NCBI GenBank assembly: GCA_030512335.1
Contig: JAULSU010000002.1
Span: 4,154,001 to 4,218,000, forward strand
Source: Immersiella caudata
Lineage: Eukaryota; Ascomycota; Sordariomycetes; Sordariales; Lasiosphaeriaceae
Length of the DNA stretch: 64,000 nucleotides
Direction of reading: 5' to 3'
Positions 20,063-30,970 of the stretch are shown here, one piece after another. The stretch's first letter is position 1. The number at the start of each line of letters is the position of its first letter. The notes under the pieces were generated by a model, which was given only the letters and a program-made list of their open reading frames with translations, searched no databases and had not been told where the DNA came from. A program made the position numbers and the translations under genes.

Positions 20063-21820
20063 TGCTGGTGCTGGTGGTGCTGGTGGTGTTGGTCGGCAGG
20101 AAATGTGAGATCCAAGACGCGCTGGTAAGGGCGCACCGGATATTGGTTCATAGCTTTATCGAGTTGTTGAGGCATCGCCTGTCGGGGGGTTCTGAGGCCG
20201 ACGCGGTACACATCCTCTTCTCCGTACGTATCCGAACCACTGGTTTGTATGCGAACCCTCTCCCTGACCGTCCTAACACTTCCCGAATTGGCCACGTCAA
20301 TGGTTGCGTGCAAGCCGTGATGACGATGACCGCCTCTCCCGCCTTGCACCAGATGAATCTGGGCATCGGCGTCAACTCCCACACCGCATCACTCGTAACC
20401 GCATCGCTCATAACCAGAAAAACCATTCTGGGAATCTCGCACGCTGTTGCGAGCAGACATGACGCCTGCATAATAAGGTACGCCTTGCGCGAGCCCACGA
20501 CGCTCGCTCTCGGGCTCTGAGCAGGGCAATAGTCGGTTGGAAGGTGTTGGCGTTCTAGGGTCGTTGTCGCGCAGGAGCGGCACTAGCGCGGGATGACGAC
20601 GGAGCGCCGGCGTGAACTGATGCGGGGTAACGGTTCGGCACAGAGTAGGCGGGCAAGAGCTGGTGCGTCGACACCTCTCGTACCCTGTGCAAAGTTTTAG
20701 CCCGGCAAAACCCAACTCCAGCGTCATCGTGCGCCGCCATGCCTCGCATGAGAGGTTTCGCACGAGCTCTTCCCTCTTGTGGAAACATTGTTGCTTGGTG
20801 TCAACGCTTCGGCTAAACGCGAAGAACCAGCGGGAAGCTGCTAGGACATGGAGTTTCCCGTGATGAGGCGGGAAGGCTAGCTCCACATTCAATTCCCCTT
20901 CGGGAACGCCTGCTTACCCGAGACTAGGTCTTCCCCACTTCCGCGCAACCGTCGAAAATCGTGTCCCGCATTTGTTAGTGATTTGCGCTAAAATATGGGG
21001 CATTTATAACGACCACCACCGCGTGCCAGCACAGACAGCCGAAAACACGCCTCCTTTACACTCACGTGTGGGTTAACTTGGCAAGTGGGCAACCGACTGC
21101 CGCGCCTAAGCCCGTATAGGAGAACTACAAGGCCGTTCGGACGTTTGGCTTCGGAAGCGCACCATTGTGGGTGCCTTACCCGAGACGGCGTCTTCCCAAC
21201 AAACCAATAACTGCACGATGCTCACCGAAAACGTCTGACACTTGGCGGCTGCCAGCAAACTTGAACGTAACCTACGAGCCAGTTATGTTCCAGCTTATCG
21301 TCCCTTACGCCTCAAAGCTGCTACGGATTGTTCCACGGCCCGACCCGTTGGGCCCGCGCCTCCCCTCCCAAACATCCGAGACAACACAGATCGCCCGAGT
21401 GCCAACGTGGGGTACCTGCCAGCAACATGGTTTTTCGCCCAGCCCAGCGCCCATCATCAGGGCAGTTGGGCATTTAGCCCCTGTAGCGGCTTGCGCCGTG
21501 CGTATGTTCAAGCTGAGGAGCTCCCGTTGCAGTTCTTGTCACCGAGCTCTGCATTAGGCCGACACCGGCTTTGCCAGCAGAACCTGTGCCAACAGGCCCA
21601 CATCGGCTCATAGACGCATAAAAGACCCCTGTGAGCGGCGCTTTTGGCATCCGTGACGAGGCGGTGATGATTCCAGTGAATACTGTCATCGCCCGGGGGT
21701 CGTGCATGCGGACAGCGAAACCCCTCCGACTGGGTGAACGGCCCACCGAAGCAATAGCTAAAAGTTAATGATTCTTCCCCGCCTAGCAGACCTTCCGGTT
21801 TTCACTCCCTCACCTCCAAA
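20063..21820. other. Non-coding stretch upstream of the HET gene
   Basis: Several frames above 100 codons exist on both strands, but none has recognisable or consistently protein-like sequence. A 40-bp segment at about 20150-20190 resembles 13535-13580 of the Est1-type gene (AGCTTT, TGTT, AGGCATCG in register). Confidence 0.35.
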
Positions 21821-23512
21821 ATGGCCTCCAGCAAAAAGATGTTCCAGTACCAGGAACTTCGCCCGGGAGAGTTCAGACTCCTGCGCGTCCACTCCAAGAA
21901 GATGTCAACGATATCGTGCGAGATGTTCCACGCCCCACTCGCCAACGCTCCTCCGTATATCGCCATCTCTTACACATGGGGCGACCCCAGAGTTACGAGA
22001 CTCATCAAGGTCGACGCCGTCGAGCTCGCAGTCACCACAAGTCTCTATGGTGCGCTCGACGCCCTGCGAAGCCCCCGGGAAGACGTCACGTTGTGGGCAG
22101 ATGCATTGTGCATAAACCAGCAAGATCTAGAAGAGAGGTCATCCCAAGTCAAGGAGATGGCCCGCATATACGCCAATGCAGCATCCGTTGGTGTATGGCT
22201 CGGTCCTGAGGCGGATGGGTCTGCGCTAGCTGTCCAGCTGCTCGAGCGTGTGGCAAAGGGCCAGAAAGTTTCTCGTCTGCTCCAAAATCACCACCAACTT
22301 GCCGCTTTAGTCACACTGTTTGAGCGGCCCTACTTCGCAAGACTTTGGGTGGTTCAAGAAATACTGAACGCCACTACGGTCAATGTCTATTGCGGCTCCT
22401 CAACACTCCCCTGGAAGGTGTACAAGGATGCCAATAACGTGTTTCGGCAACACGAAAGCTTCATAGCTCATCGCTTCATAGACACTAGTCGAACGACCCA
22501 ACGAAGCTTCTCCGACGTACTCGCTTGGTGTGGCCCCGGGAGCTTTCCCGACCCAGAGGGGTTGAAACGCGGTCTCCTATGGGTACTACGTACCTGTAGG
22601 GAAAAGCTTGCATCTGATCCCCGAGACAAAGTGTTCGGGATCCTCGGCGTGTGTCCCGGAATACCAACAGAGCTTTCCCCGGACTACAGTCGACCTGTCA
22701 GAGAGGTATACGTCGATGTTGTCGACCACTTGCTTGCTACAACGATGCGTATGGATGTTGTCTGCGAGGCGATCCGAAACCCAAATGCCGCCACAGACTT
22801 ACCAAGCTGGGTTCCAGACTGGTCACATCTTCCCCCGACGTCTTCCTTGGGGCTCTCCTACAAATTCGACGCCACTCCCGGCACAGAGGTGCAGTATACC
22901 TTCTCAGACGAACGATGCAGACTTACCATCGGCGCTCTAGAACTTGGCACCATCATGGACCACAGTGTCCCTGTAGGTGTAGTTTGCCGGCCGGACGACT
23001 TCCTCATGGGGTTCACCCATTCGCGCGCTATGCTTGCTAGACGTGGTCTCGCCGGCGCGGCCGCTCACGAAGCGCTCTGCAATGCCTTGTGCTTGGGCCA
23101 GGTGCCACATCAGTATAAATCCAACTGGCGGGCATCATGCTATGAAGCTTTCTCGTTGAAGCTGCAAGAACACCTACCCACCATCCAGGTAGACGATGAG
23201 CTGCAAAGTTATCGTCGGACCACGGGTGTGCGCATGACCCGCGAGTCACAAGACAGGATCGTCCAAGATGTCTGCGGAAAGCGTATGATGGGGCGTTGTG
23301 TGTGCATTATTGCAGAAAATGTCATCGGCATGGGAACGTGGCTTATGTCTCCTGGAGATACTGTTGTTATTCCCCTGGGCTGCTATACGCCTGTTGTATT
23401 GCGACGTTGTGGACCTTTATGGAGGTTCATTGGCGATGTTTTTGTCGACGGTTACATGTCGGGGGAGATTCTCAGGCATGGGAAGAAAACTGGAAAATTT
23501 GAGCTATGCTGA
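21821..23512 (+). CDS. HET-domain protein (heterokaryon-incompatibility type)
   Basis: A single exon of 563 codons. The HET domain (PF06985) shows its three blocks: APPYIAISYTWGDP (residues 43-56), VTLWADALCINQQDLEERSS (89-108) and FERPYFARLWVVQEI (about 167-181), followed by RGLLWVLRTCREK and DPRDKVFGILGVCPGIPTEL, then SPDYSRPVREVYVDV. The C-terminal 250 residues have no recognised domain and include the usual late GRCVCIIAENVIGMGTWLMS-like region. HET proteins act in the cytoplasm in non-self recognition after hyphal fusion; the partner is unknown, and most family members are untested. The gene is open from end to end, unlike the HET relic at 36-37 kb. Confidence 0.93.
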   Translation: MASSKKMFQYQELRPGEFRLLRVHSKKMSTISCEMFHAPLANAPPYIAISYTWGDPRVTRLIKVDAVELAVTTSLYGALDALRSPREDVTLWADALCINQQDLEERSSQVKEMARIYANAASVGVWLGPEADGSALAVQLLERVAKGQKVSRLLQNHHQLAALVTLFERPYFARLWVVQEILNATTVNVYCGSSTLPWKVYKDANNVFRQHESFIAHRFIDTSRTTQRSFSDVLAWCGPGSFPDPEGLKRGLLWVLRTCREKLASDPRDKVFGILGVCPGIPTELSPDYSRPVREVYVDVVDHLLATTMRMDVVCEAIRNPNAATDLPSWVPDWSHLPPTSSLGLSYKFDATPGTEVQYTFSDERCRLTIGALELGTIMDHSVPVGVVCRPDDFLMGFTHSRAMLARRGLAGAAAHEALCNALCLGQVPHQYKSNWRASCYEAFSLKLQEHLPTIQVDDELQSYRRTTGVRMTRESQDRIVQDVCGKRMMGRCVCIIAENVIGMGTWLMSPGDTVVIPLGCYTPVVLRRCGPLWRFIGDVFVDGYMSGEILRHGKKTGKFELC

Positions 23513-23538
23513 TATATTCTGGTTTTCATGTCGCGATT

Positions 23539-24447
23539 TTACTTCCTCACTCTACCACCAAGTGTCCGTTTCGTGACAGGTGAGCCAACTTGCCTCTCCA
23601 GCCCTCCTGCATGTTCTGCTGCAACTTTCTTGGCAGCCAGTCTTGTGCTTCGACGTTCGGCTTCTCGGTCACGGGCAATGGGTGTTCGTTTCTTGACCCT
23701 CTTGCTCGTCTTGTCCGCCTCGACCGCCTCGACCGCTGGTGGGCAGCTGTCCTTTGGCAGGTCTTCATAGAGCCATGCCACTCCAGGCAGAATCCCCCAA
23801 TCGTCATTCCATAATCCCATTTGAACCCACCGGTCCTTTACCCGATGGTAGGCCAACGTATTGATGTCGGGGGAAGGGCTCTGTTCAGCCAATTGGCCCC
23901 TCTCCTGCTCAAGTATCAAACGGTCGCGTTCGAGCTCGTTGAGGAATCGATAAAATGGACGGGAAGCTGCATGTTCTTTCTCGGTCATGTCTGGTGGGCG
24001 AGGGAGTTCGTGTTTCCAGCTAGCTGGGGGATGATCTGCCGCCTCAGTCTTCCACTCTTTGCGCCAAATTCCTTGCTCAACCCATGATGACTTGACATTC
24101 TTCCTTGCTCTATCGCGGGAATAATCCGGCGCCATTTTATCTGGATCTTTACCCAATTCTTGCCATTCTCGACACTGCTCTAAGATGACCTCGGCGTTGA
24201 ATTGCTCGTAAGGGATGGCGAAACGCCACCTTTGCTTTTGTGAATACTCCTGTAATTCGCGCTCCCTTTTCTTTTGCTCCTCGGGGGTAAGGGGTGTCTC
24301 GCTCGACCCGCGCGTCGTCGTTCCGGATTGTGAAGGTCCTGGAGAACGATCGTACCGTTCTCGAGCGCTGGTCAAATGGTGGGGATTATCGATAAAATCC
24401 CCAAGGATTTGGTCCAGTTGACCAGCATCGCGGCCTCGAATGACCAT
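23539..24447 (-). CDS. Hypothetical protein of a Sordariales family with paired Trp-rich motifs
   Basis: A single exon of 302 codons from ATG 24447 (MVIRGRDAGQLDQILGDFID). Two related blocks occur: MAPDYSRDRARKNVKSSWVE with QGIWRKEW (about residues 105-130), and INTLAYHRVKDRWVQMGLWN with DDWGILPG (about 205-235). Each is an alpha-helical segment ending in a (Q/M)G(I/L)W motif. The C-terminus is basic (TSKRVKKRTPIARDREAERR), suggesting a nuclear location. I know similar uncharacterised proteins in Sordariales; no function is established. It converges on the HET gene with 26 bp between stops. Confidence 0.75.
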   Translation of the reverse strand: MVIRGRDAGQLDQILGDFIDNPHHLTSARERYDRSPGPSQSGTTTRGSSETPLTPEEQKKRERELQEYSQKQRWRFAIPYEQFNAEVILEQCREWQELGKDPDKMAPDYSRDRARKNVKSSWVEQGIWRKEWKTEAADHPPASWKHELPRPPDMTEKEHAASRPFYRFLNELERDRLILEQERGQLAEQSPSPDINTLAYHRVKDRWVQMGLWNDDWGILPGVAWLYEDLPKDSCPPAVEAVEADKTSKRVKKRTPIARDREAERRSTRLAAKKVAAEHAGGLERQVGSPVTKRTLGGRVRK

Positions 24448-24825
24448 GACGGTAGCTAGTGACTAGGAAATAGAACTGAATATCGCCGCGGGAACTGGTG
24501 TTGTCTTTAAGGTATCGAAGTTGTTGTTTCGGCTGGTGTCGCCATGCTTGGATGGTTTCTGCTGGCTCGTCGAAGCTCGGTCCATGTTACCCCACTTTTA
24601 AGCGCCGTGGCAACCAAACATCGAGTTTGGCTTCAGGTCCAGTGTTGTTGGCCCAGGCTGAGGCGCGAAAAGTTGCAGTTGGTTGCAAGGCCTTGGCGGC
24701 CAAAACCGCAGCCGGACGCCTTCATGACTTTATAACAGGGAGACAGCCTGCGTCAGGTGAAAGCTCAGCTCTGACCATCGTGCCACCCAGTCGGATACTT
24801 TGACAGTCGTCCTGCCTGCTCGACA
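24448..24825. other. Divergent intergenic region
   Basis: It separates the start of the minus-strand gene at 24447 from the FHA-kinase start at 24826, so it is presumably a shared promoter. No motif stands out. Confidence 0.4.
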
Positions 24826-26470
24826 ATGCCGTCACTGCCGTCCCGTCAACGCAATCGTCATGCCATTTTTACGCTATATCCGCAATCGCCTTCTGCCCAT
24901 GTTGTGGTCGAAGATACAGCGAACGCCCGCTTAGTCTCCTACAACACCCAAATCGAGCGATATGGAATTGACGTGGGTATTAGCGGTGCCAGTTCGCACC
25001 AGACACTGGAGACACTGGGACGGGCGACGGACGCTGGCATCCATATCCCAATCGGCGCCATCTCGAGGTTGCAGTGCAGCTTTGAGATTCATGATGAATC
25101 GAAGGCTATTATGCTTTATGATCGATCGTCTGAGGGCTCCACTGAAGTCTTCGCGTGGAATCAGGGCAAAGTGTGTCCGTTCGATGACCACCGCCCTCGC
25201 AGGGTCCTCGTCGCACCACAACTTAACGAGCTTATCAGCATGGGACATGGCGACGACCCGGTTAAGTTCCGGTTGATATGGTGGAAGAAAGACGCTCGGG
25301 GACGGAGGAGCTCATACCTCGTCCCCAACCCCAATCTGGCCCGAACCTACGATATTGCCGAAACTGAGAAGTCGTCTCGACCACGAACCCGGATCCACAC
25401 GGGCATGAATAAGCTGATTCGGTACTTTGAGAATGGCCAGATTGGGACTGGGAAGTTTGGGGCAGTACATAGCGCCATCGATGTGGACACCGGGAAGCCG
25501 ATGGCGGTCAAAGTCATCTCAAGGCCAAAACATGCAACTGGCCATGATGGTGATGCCTTCTTCCTTGCTGTCAAGACTGAGGTTGAGACACTAAAAAGGC
25601 TCGTGCACGTCAGTTCCCCAATTCATCCGCTTATCGACAAAAACTAAATGAATCTAGGAAAACATTGTTGGATATATTGGCTGTAACCAAGGGATTGAGG
25701 AATACAAGATCTTTATGGACCTGTGCGCTGGGTCGCTCAGATCTCTCGCCACATCCCCAGACCCTCTACCAACTGCCATCACCGATGTTCTTCTGGAGCA
25801 TATGCTTCGGGCTCTCGCCTACCTCGACTCCCAGTCAATGGTCCATCGAGACGTGAAGCCGGATAATATCCTTTATCGACGCATCGAGAGGCACAGAGGA
25901 CAGCACTCGTATCACTTCGAACTCGGTGATCTGGGGTTATGTGACAGTACTGTTCACATCCAACCTGGGGTAGCTGGCACAACCGTGTATATGGCCCCCG
26001 AGGTAGCACGGCAAGGACAGCCAACACCCAAGTCAGATGTCTGGTCTCTGTTCATGACAGAGCTCTGGGCACTCGACGTGAAAGGCTTTCGGAAGCTTGA
26101 GCACACTCTTGACAACCTTGACGCGATATTTAATCTTGTATTTGCGTCGCTAGAGGACAGCAGGGTCGCGTGTCTTAAAGAAATGGCGGAAGCCGATCCG
26201 GACCGCCGGGCGTCGGCGGCACAGATGCTAGAAAAGCTTTTTGGTAGCGACGGCTCAAGCACGCCCTGCAGCCTCGCTCAATCCTCAACTCAGATGATGT
26301 CAATGAGTGTGCCGGCTACACGGAGACCACGCTCACGGCAGAGGCGGCAGAGACATCCACGGTTAGCACCAGCGCCAGGCACGTCCAAGTCGCCTCTGCC
26401 GATGGCACGACGTGGGACCTTCAGCAGATGGGATCGTGAAGGCAGTTCTACCAATGGAGGGACAATGTGA
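24826..26470 (+). CDS. FHA domain plus Ser/Thr protein kinase
   Basis: Exons are 24826-25608 and 25658-26470 (1596 nt, 531 aa), with a 49-nt intron in phase 0 (GTCAGT, CTAAAT, CTAG). The N-terminus has an FHA-like fold with LGRATDAGIHIPIGAISRLQ then CSFEI and MLYDRSSEGSTEVF (about residues 63-109). The kinase domain begins near 203: glycine loop GTGKFG, MAVKVI with Lys229, HRDVKPDN with Asp326, LGDLGLC in place of DFG (Asp352), YMAPEV and SDVWSL. The tail after 455 is Arg/Ser/Pro-rich. Rad53-like domain order is typical of checkpoint kinases, but this divergent ascomycete group is not known to act there. The catalytic residues are present, so activity is likely. Confidence 0.88.
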
Positions 26471-27200
26471 TGGCGTGTCAAGCTTGAAACTGCCTTGCGG
26501 AGACCTGACCTGAAGAGCCAAGGGTCCAATTTGCATTGGGGAAAGGGAAGGATACTAGGAAGCACTGCCTCGAGCTGCAGGAGCTTCCGATCTTTGGGTA
26601 TGGAAAGAAGCAGATGGGGTTCGAAGGTTCAGGGACGAGACAGGATCCATCACACGGGAGGACGACCATCAGACAAGAATGGCCCTTTGGGGTAGCTTCA
26701 AATTGGAAACCAATCTCTCCAGCGCCCGTCGTGATCTTGATGGCCGAGCTTTGTTTGGATCTGATTTCCGGTAAGCTGCGATCGTTTCACTTCTCGTTAT
26801 CTGCCTCGGCCAAGAGCTGCCATCAACTGCGACGCACGCCATTCAACATGCGGTTCGACATGCGGTTAGTCGAGTCCACGTTCCCTCAAAGGTTGGACAC
26901 AGTGTTCCCTACGTAAGAGTAATACCAACGTGTGAGAAAGGGCTGGAATTGCAGAGTTATCCTGGCGATGGTGGTTTCGATGGAAGTGGTGGAGGAGTCC
27001 CCACATGGTGACGCGCACCATCGCCGCGTCGGGAAATCTCCAACGAGTCCATCGCGAGAGGCCGCGAGCGACCAGCCGGGTCGAAGGACGAGTGAAATTT
27101 AACGACGATACCGTCTCCAGCGAACAGTTCACGGTCCGGGACCCCGAGGCAAGGCTGCGCCCAATCCAGGGTGCCGGCTTCTGGGAAAACCGCCAATAGT
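26471..27200. other. Non-coding stretch
   Basis: A frame at 26536-26916 following the kinase stop looks partly protein-like (CLELQELPIFGYGKKQMGFE) and could be a lost 3' extension of the kinase gene. I do not call it. Confidence 0.3.
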
Positions 27201-27705
27201 TCATTGAGACACATGCTCGTCGACGAAGCTTTGGTCCGCGCGCTGATATTCGATGACGGCTGCGTGCAGCCTGTCGCGCATGGCCGTACTGGCCTCGCAT
27301 CTCCGACCACAACCCCGTTGCCAAACCCAATGCTGCAGGCACTCGGACTCCCCGGAATAAGCACCACCGAACCAAGGCAGTTCAGCCGCCAAGCGAGTCA
27401 ATCCAGAACCGCGACCGTTTGCGCCAGGCGGAAATTCGAAATCCCCTTAGCACCGAACACGGAGCGTTGGCCAACTCTTGGGCCAAGAGACGACGACGTT
27501 CAATTTCGTCAATCTTCGCCTTGAAGGCCGCTATGTAAGCCGAAGGCGATGTCTTTGCCTGCGACAGAACTGAGTTCAGCGTCACATGCGGCTGCTGCTT
27601 GGAAGAAGCAACGGGTGTGGCATGCTTTGATATGGAAGTCCTAGTTGCTGGCCGCGCCGGCTTGTCATCATCGATGAGAATCGGGTCCTCTAGTGTCCCC
27701 GCCAT
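27201..27705 (-). pseudogene. Hypothetical gene with a frame break
   Basis: The frame from ATG 27705 reads MAGTLEDPILIDDDKPAR, a Ser/Gln linker, then AYIAAFKAKIDEIERRRLLA with QELANA. A second frame, ending at 27201, reads CLQHWVWQRGCGRRCEASTA then MRDRLHAAVIEYQRADQSFV and DEH. Both halves look coding and fit a small family I recall, with an LQHWVWQR-type C-terminus. They differ by one base in frame near 27420-27450, and no splice pair of correct phase joins them. An indel or sequencing error is likely. Function unknown. Confidence 0.4.
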
Positions 27706-28009
27706 TTCGAAGGGAGGAGGGTCTGCTTGGTGCTCGATGCCCAGGCATGCGGAGGTATCGGTGACGTTTGCCGTGGCACAAATCGAGATGCCTTTTTTGC
27801 AGGGGGTGTCGCGGTTGACTCAAAGGAGACGAGGAAATGTTGTGATGTTCGGGGGGGTGGAAAGCAATTGGTGGATGGCTGCTCGGAAGGGTTCACTCGT
27901 TGCAATGCGTGGCTGTAGAAGGGAAGCTCCCTAGATGCGATCAGCACACACCGCTTGGGGCCCAAGAATGCGGGTGTCGCGACATCACGGGACCGCTCAG
28001 GCCCACTTA

Positions 28010-28246
28010 ACCATCTTCGGCATGCCAAGACCGGATAGAAGCCATTGGCCAGAGTCCATGCTCGCTCGCGGCGGTGGTTTGCGCAGCCATGGTAGCGGCT
28101 CTCTCAGCGGCGCGCTTCGCCTTCTCGGCTTCCTTCTTTGCCTTGGCCTCAGCCTTCTTAGCAGCCTTCTTGGAAGTAGAGGCGCCCTCCTCGCCAGCTT
28201 CTGGTGGTTCCGTTGGTGGGGCTGGGTTTGCTGCGGGTTCGGACAT
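28010..28246 (-). pseudogene. Fragment resembling the Lys/Ala-rich N-terminal extension of a cytosolic aminoacyl-tRNA synthetase
   Basis: From ATG 28246 the frame reads MSEPAANPAPPTEPPEAGEE, then SKKAAKKAEAKAKKEAEKAK and RAAERAATMAAQ. Fungal cytosolic Asp- and Lys-tRNA synthetases begin with such amphipathic basic helices that bind tRNA. The homology ends there; the rest up to the stop at 28010 shows nothing, and no catalytic core follows on this strand. It may be a truncated copy or an unrelated basic coiled-coil protein. The assignment is inference from composition and memory. Confidence 0.35.
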
Positions 28247-28659
28247 GTTGACTCGGTGGCTTGGTAGAGTAGAGAAATTTGTTGTGTTCTTGCTGTGGCA
28301 GCTGCCTGTAAGTATTTTGGGTCGCGTTGAGACACAACGAACGGGTGGTGAGGGGCAAGTTCTCCATGGCGGGGTAGCCGTTTGAGCTTCAGCCCTATAT
28401 CCGAAACGGGCCACCCCTAACAACAAGAGACACACAGATCCAGGGCACTTGATGCCGTCGGCAACTGCCCACTCTCAGCGACCAGATCACGACCTCCTGT
28501 ACCCATCAGGGCCCGGATTGGTAGTCGGTCCCTTGGACTGGGCGGCAAGTCGAGCCTGGCTCCGGATGATGCGCAAGCCGTTACGCTGGTGTGTCAACGC
28601 AGGCTGGCGCTGAGAGGCGCCTGTGCACGTGGCTGCGGCTGCGTGGAAAAACTGCTATG
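28247..28659. other. Non-coding stretch
   Basis: No gene or repeat recognised. Confidence 0.35.
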
Positions 28660-28850
28660 TGCTCTGGTCATTTCGTTCAAGTTTCTGCCGGACCTCAGGC
28701 GCCGCGTACCACTAAGTTCCGATCAGGGTCTTTGAAGCGTTGACGACCTTTGCGATGCCGAAGTCCGTCAAGGAACTTGTCGCCTCAGCTGCCTTAAAAA
28801 GGCTTGATATTTCGATGGATGATAACGTTATCGTGCATATGTGCAACAAC
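28660..28850 (-). pseudogene. Relic of a Ser/Thr protein kinase catalytic domain
   Basis: Reading minus, one frame gives HMHDNVIIHRNIKP, matching the catalytic loop with Asn in place of the HRD aspartate, then a stop. A shifted frame gives SLTDFGIAKVVNASKTLIGT with an intact DFG, then a stop, then WYAAPEV matching the APE motif. The order and spacing are those of a kinase activation segment, but two stops and one shift break it. The N-lobe and the rest of the C-lobe are not recognisable. It does not look like a copy of the FHA-kinase at 24.8 kb, whose equivalents differ (HRDVKPDN, DLG). Confidence 0.6.
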
Positions 28851-30652
28851 ACCTGGTCTCCGCCACAATGGCGCCCCGCAGCCCCGCCGACGGAACCTCC
28901 CGTCTTGGCATTGATTCTGCGTCGATGCCGATTCCGCCGCATCCTTCGATCCATCGTACCGGCCTCGACACAGCACGCCGGGTCGTGGGACGCCAATTGG
29001 GCGCCGCCCACTCTGCTTTTGCGTAGACGCCGGGTATAGGCTTTTCGTCTTGACCCGCGCCCTCGTGGACCGCCTCGATTAGAATCGACCCGCCACGGCG
29101 CGGTCTGCACTTGCAGCGACCTAACGCCCGCGTCTCGACAGCGCCAACGGACATACAAGCATCTCACAAAAGTCGGCATAGGGGACGAGAACGGGGCCTC
29201 CAAGCCAGCTCGGCGCAATCGACGGTCTCCCCGCCCTCACCGATGGTGGTGGTCAATCCATGTAGCTGAGAAGAAGAGGGGGGATGCGCTCCAACGACAA
29301 ATCTCAACCATCCAAGCGCTGCAGCAGCTTGGCTACGAAGGTGAGAAAGAAAGCGCACCTTTGTCCTAAGATGGTCCGTTTGACTGTCTTGTAGATCTCC
29401 AGAACATCGTTCGCGCCTTTCTCAGGGCCTGAAAACCTTCCCGCTGCCGACTTGCTCCCCGCTAAAACGGGTCCCGGCACCCTTCGAGACGATCTTCTGC
29501 GACTTGAACTCTCGCTCCGCGCCGACGGCTTCGACTTCGACCGTTCTCCTCCGTCGCCGAATCTACCCCGCCCCCGACCGATCGCATCCTCCCTCCAACA
29601 AACCCCATGGCTGTGTAACACAGGCAGCTTCGCGAATTCTTCTGAGCGTCGCAAGTATGGACGCTGTGCTGAGGAGTAAGAAGTGTATGGAAAGTAATAA
29701 CCCGCTTGACGGTGGAGAGGATGGCCGGAAGATGCGGACCTGAGTGAGAACCTGGCTGCATTTGCAGAGGACCACAAGTCTACTCCGACATGTCAGCGGC
29801 GACCATTGGCAAAGCCTAACCAGCCGATCGACGGTTCCGGGGAAACGAAAGATGGACGTCGGCTATGTGAACGACCCTAAGGCTAGGAAAGACTCGAGAT
29901 GCCACTGGTCTCAGATCCTCGTCCCAGGAGAACTGAAGAGTAATCCATACCGTCAGAGGCATGACTCGATCTTAGGAGATACGCGATAACTGTAAATGCG
30001 AGTGTGCAACATGTGGAAGGGAAAGTAGCGGTTGGTGTGGACCTCGGCGTGGTATAGGATGACTGCCATCTATGTCGGCCTGAGCGCGGTGTTGGCGTTG
30101 AAGACACTTTGTATGGGCTTAGATGGCCAGTCACAAAGTAGCCAGACATCGGCAAATCAGGAGGACGATGCAGCGTAGTGGGTTTGGGGTGGCCACAGAC
30201 GGATCCATGACTCACTCCCGTGAAAGAGGCGGTGCACTGCCTGGGGTCGAGATGTTGTCCAGCATTACCAGGGGCCTCCAGGACAGGAGAATACCGGAAC
30301 CAGCTTGAGCGTGGATTGTGAGATGGGAAAGGAGTTGGAGGGTCAGGAGGGTGTACAGCAACCCTCGTCGTTACATAAGGGTCTCAGTTGGCTAGACGGG
30401 CACGGGAACGACACCAGGGGCGTGAAGCATACACTCTCGTATGGCTGTCAACTTAACTGAAGCTGTAAAAACATACGCTGGATAATTATCACAGATGTTT
30501 TGTAGGCTAGATAACTTGAACTAATAATAAAATATTGCCAGCCCTTTGGACACCTGCTTGCCCTTGTATTATGACGAAGCCAGCACCTTCTGACTCTGTT
30601 CCTTCGCAAGGGTTACCGGAGTGTAGACTATGGGGAGTGGGTATGTTTGCTT
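28851..30652. other. Non-coding stretch
   Basis: Frames up to 157 codons near 29304-29777 are Arg/Ser-rich on both strands and not convincing. No repeat seen. Confidence 0.35.
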
Positions 30653-30970
30653 CTAATTCTTAATTAGCTTCCTTTCCGGTCGGCTGCGTAGGAGACTTAC
30701 AAGGCCTTCTACGATGGGATGCCACGACGACGGTATGCCAGACGAGGTGTAAATGTAAGAGCGACCAGATCCCTTCTGTAAAAGCAGGAGGATCTCAAAC
30801 CCACAATCCATGTAAAACTCGTGCGCCTTTTTAGTCAACGTCTTGCGTCGCTTGAACGCCTTTGTAGACTGCCGCTTCGCCTCGCTCTTCGCAGCCGCGG
30901 TTGCCGTCGGTCTCATCGATGATTCTTTATTTTTGTGGAATTTTAGGGAGTTAGTTTCGGGGAGAGCCAT
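30653..30970 (-). CDS. Small MADS-like (SRF-type) protein, 105 residues
   Basis: A single exon from ATG 30970. Residues 33-75 read KRQSTKAFKRRKTLTKKAHE, FYMDCGFEILLLLQKGSGRS and YIYTSS. This follows the MADS-box plan of a basic KRR-x-LxKKAxE helix, a G-x-E/I-hydrophobic strand and a Y-x-Y-x-S turn. Fungal genomes hold many short proteins of this type with no second domain and no known target. The tail (WHPIVEGLVSLL) is short. A degenerate 17-bp splice-like pair near the end is too short to be an intron. Confidence 0.65.
   Translation of the reverse strand: MALPETNSLKFHKNKESSMRPTATAAAKSEAKRQSTKAFKRRKTLTKKAHEFYMDCGFEILLLLQKGSGRSYIYTSSGIPSSWHPIVEGLVSLLRSRPERKLIKN

Noticed and set aside
20140..20200. 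HSFIELLRHRL peptide resembling the Est1-type domain
   Set aside because: The similarity covers about 40 bp and stops abruptly; it is too short to call a relic with confidence.
19852..20520. Frames encoding poly-Glu (+) or poly-Leu (-) over the GGA tract
   Set aside because: They are products of the microsatellite; the flanking translated sequence has no consistent protein character.
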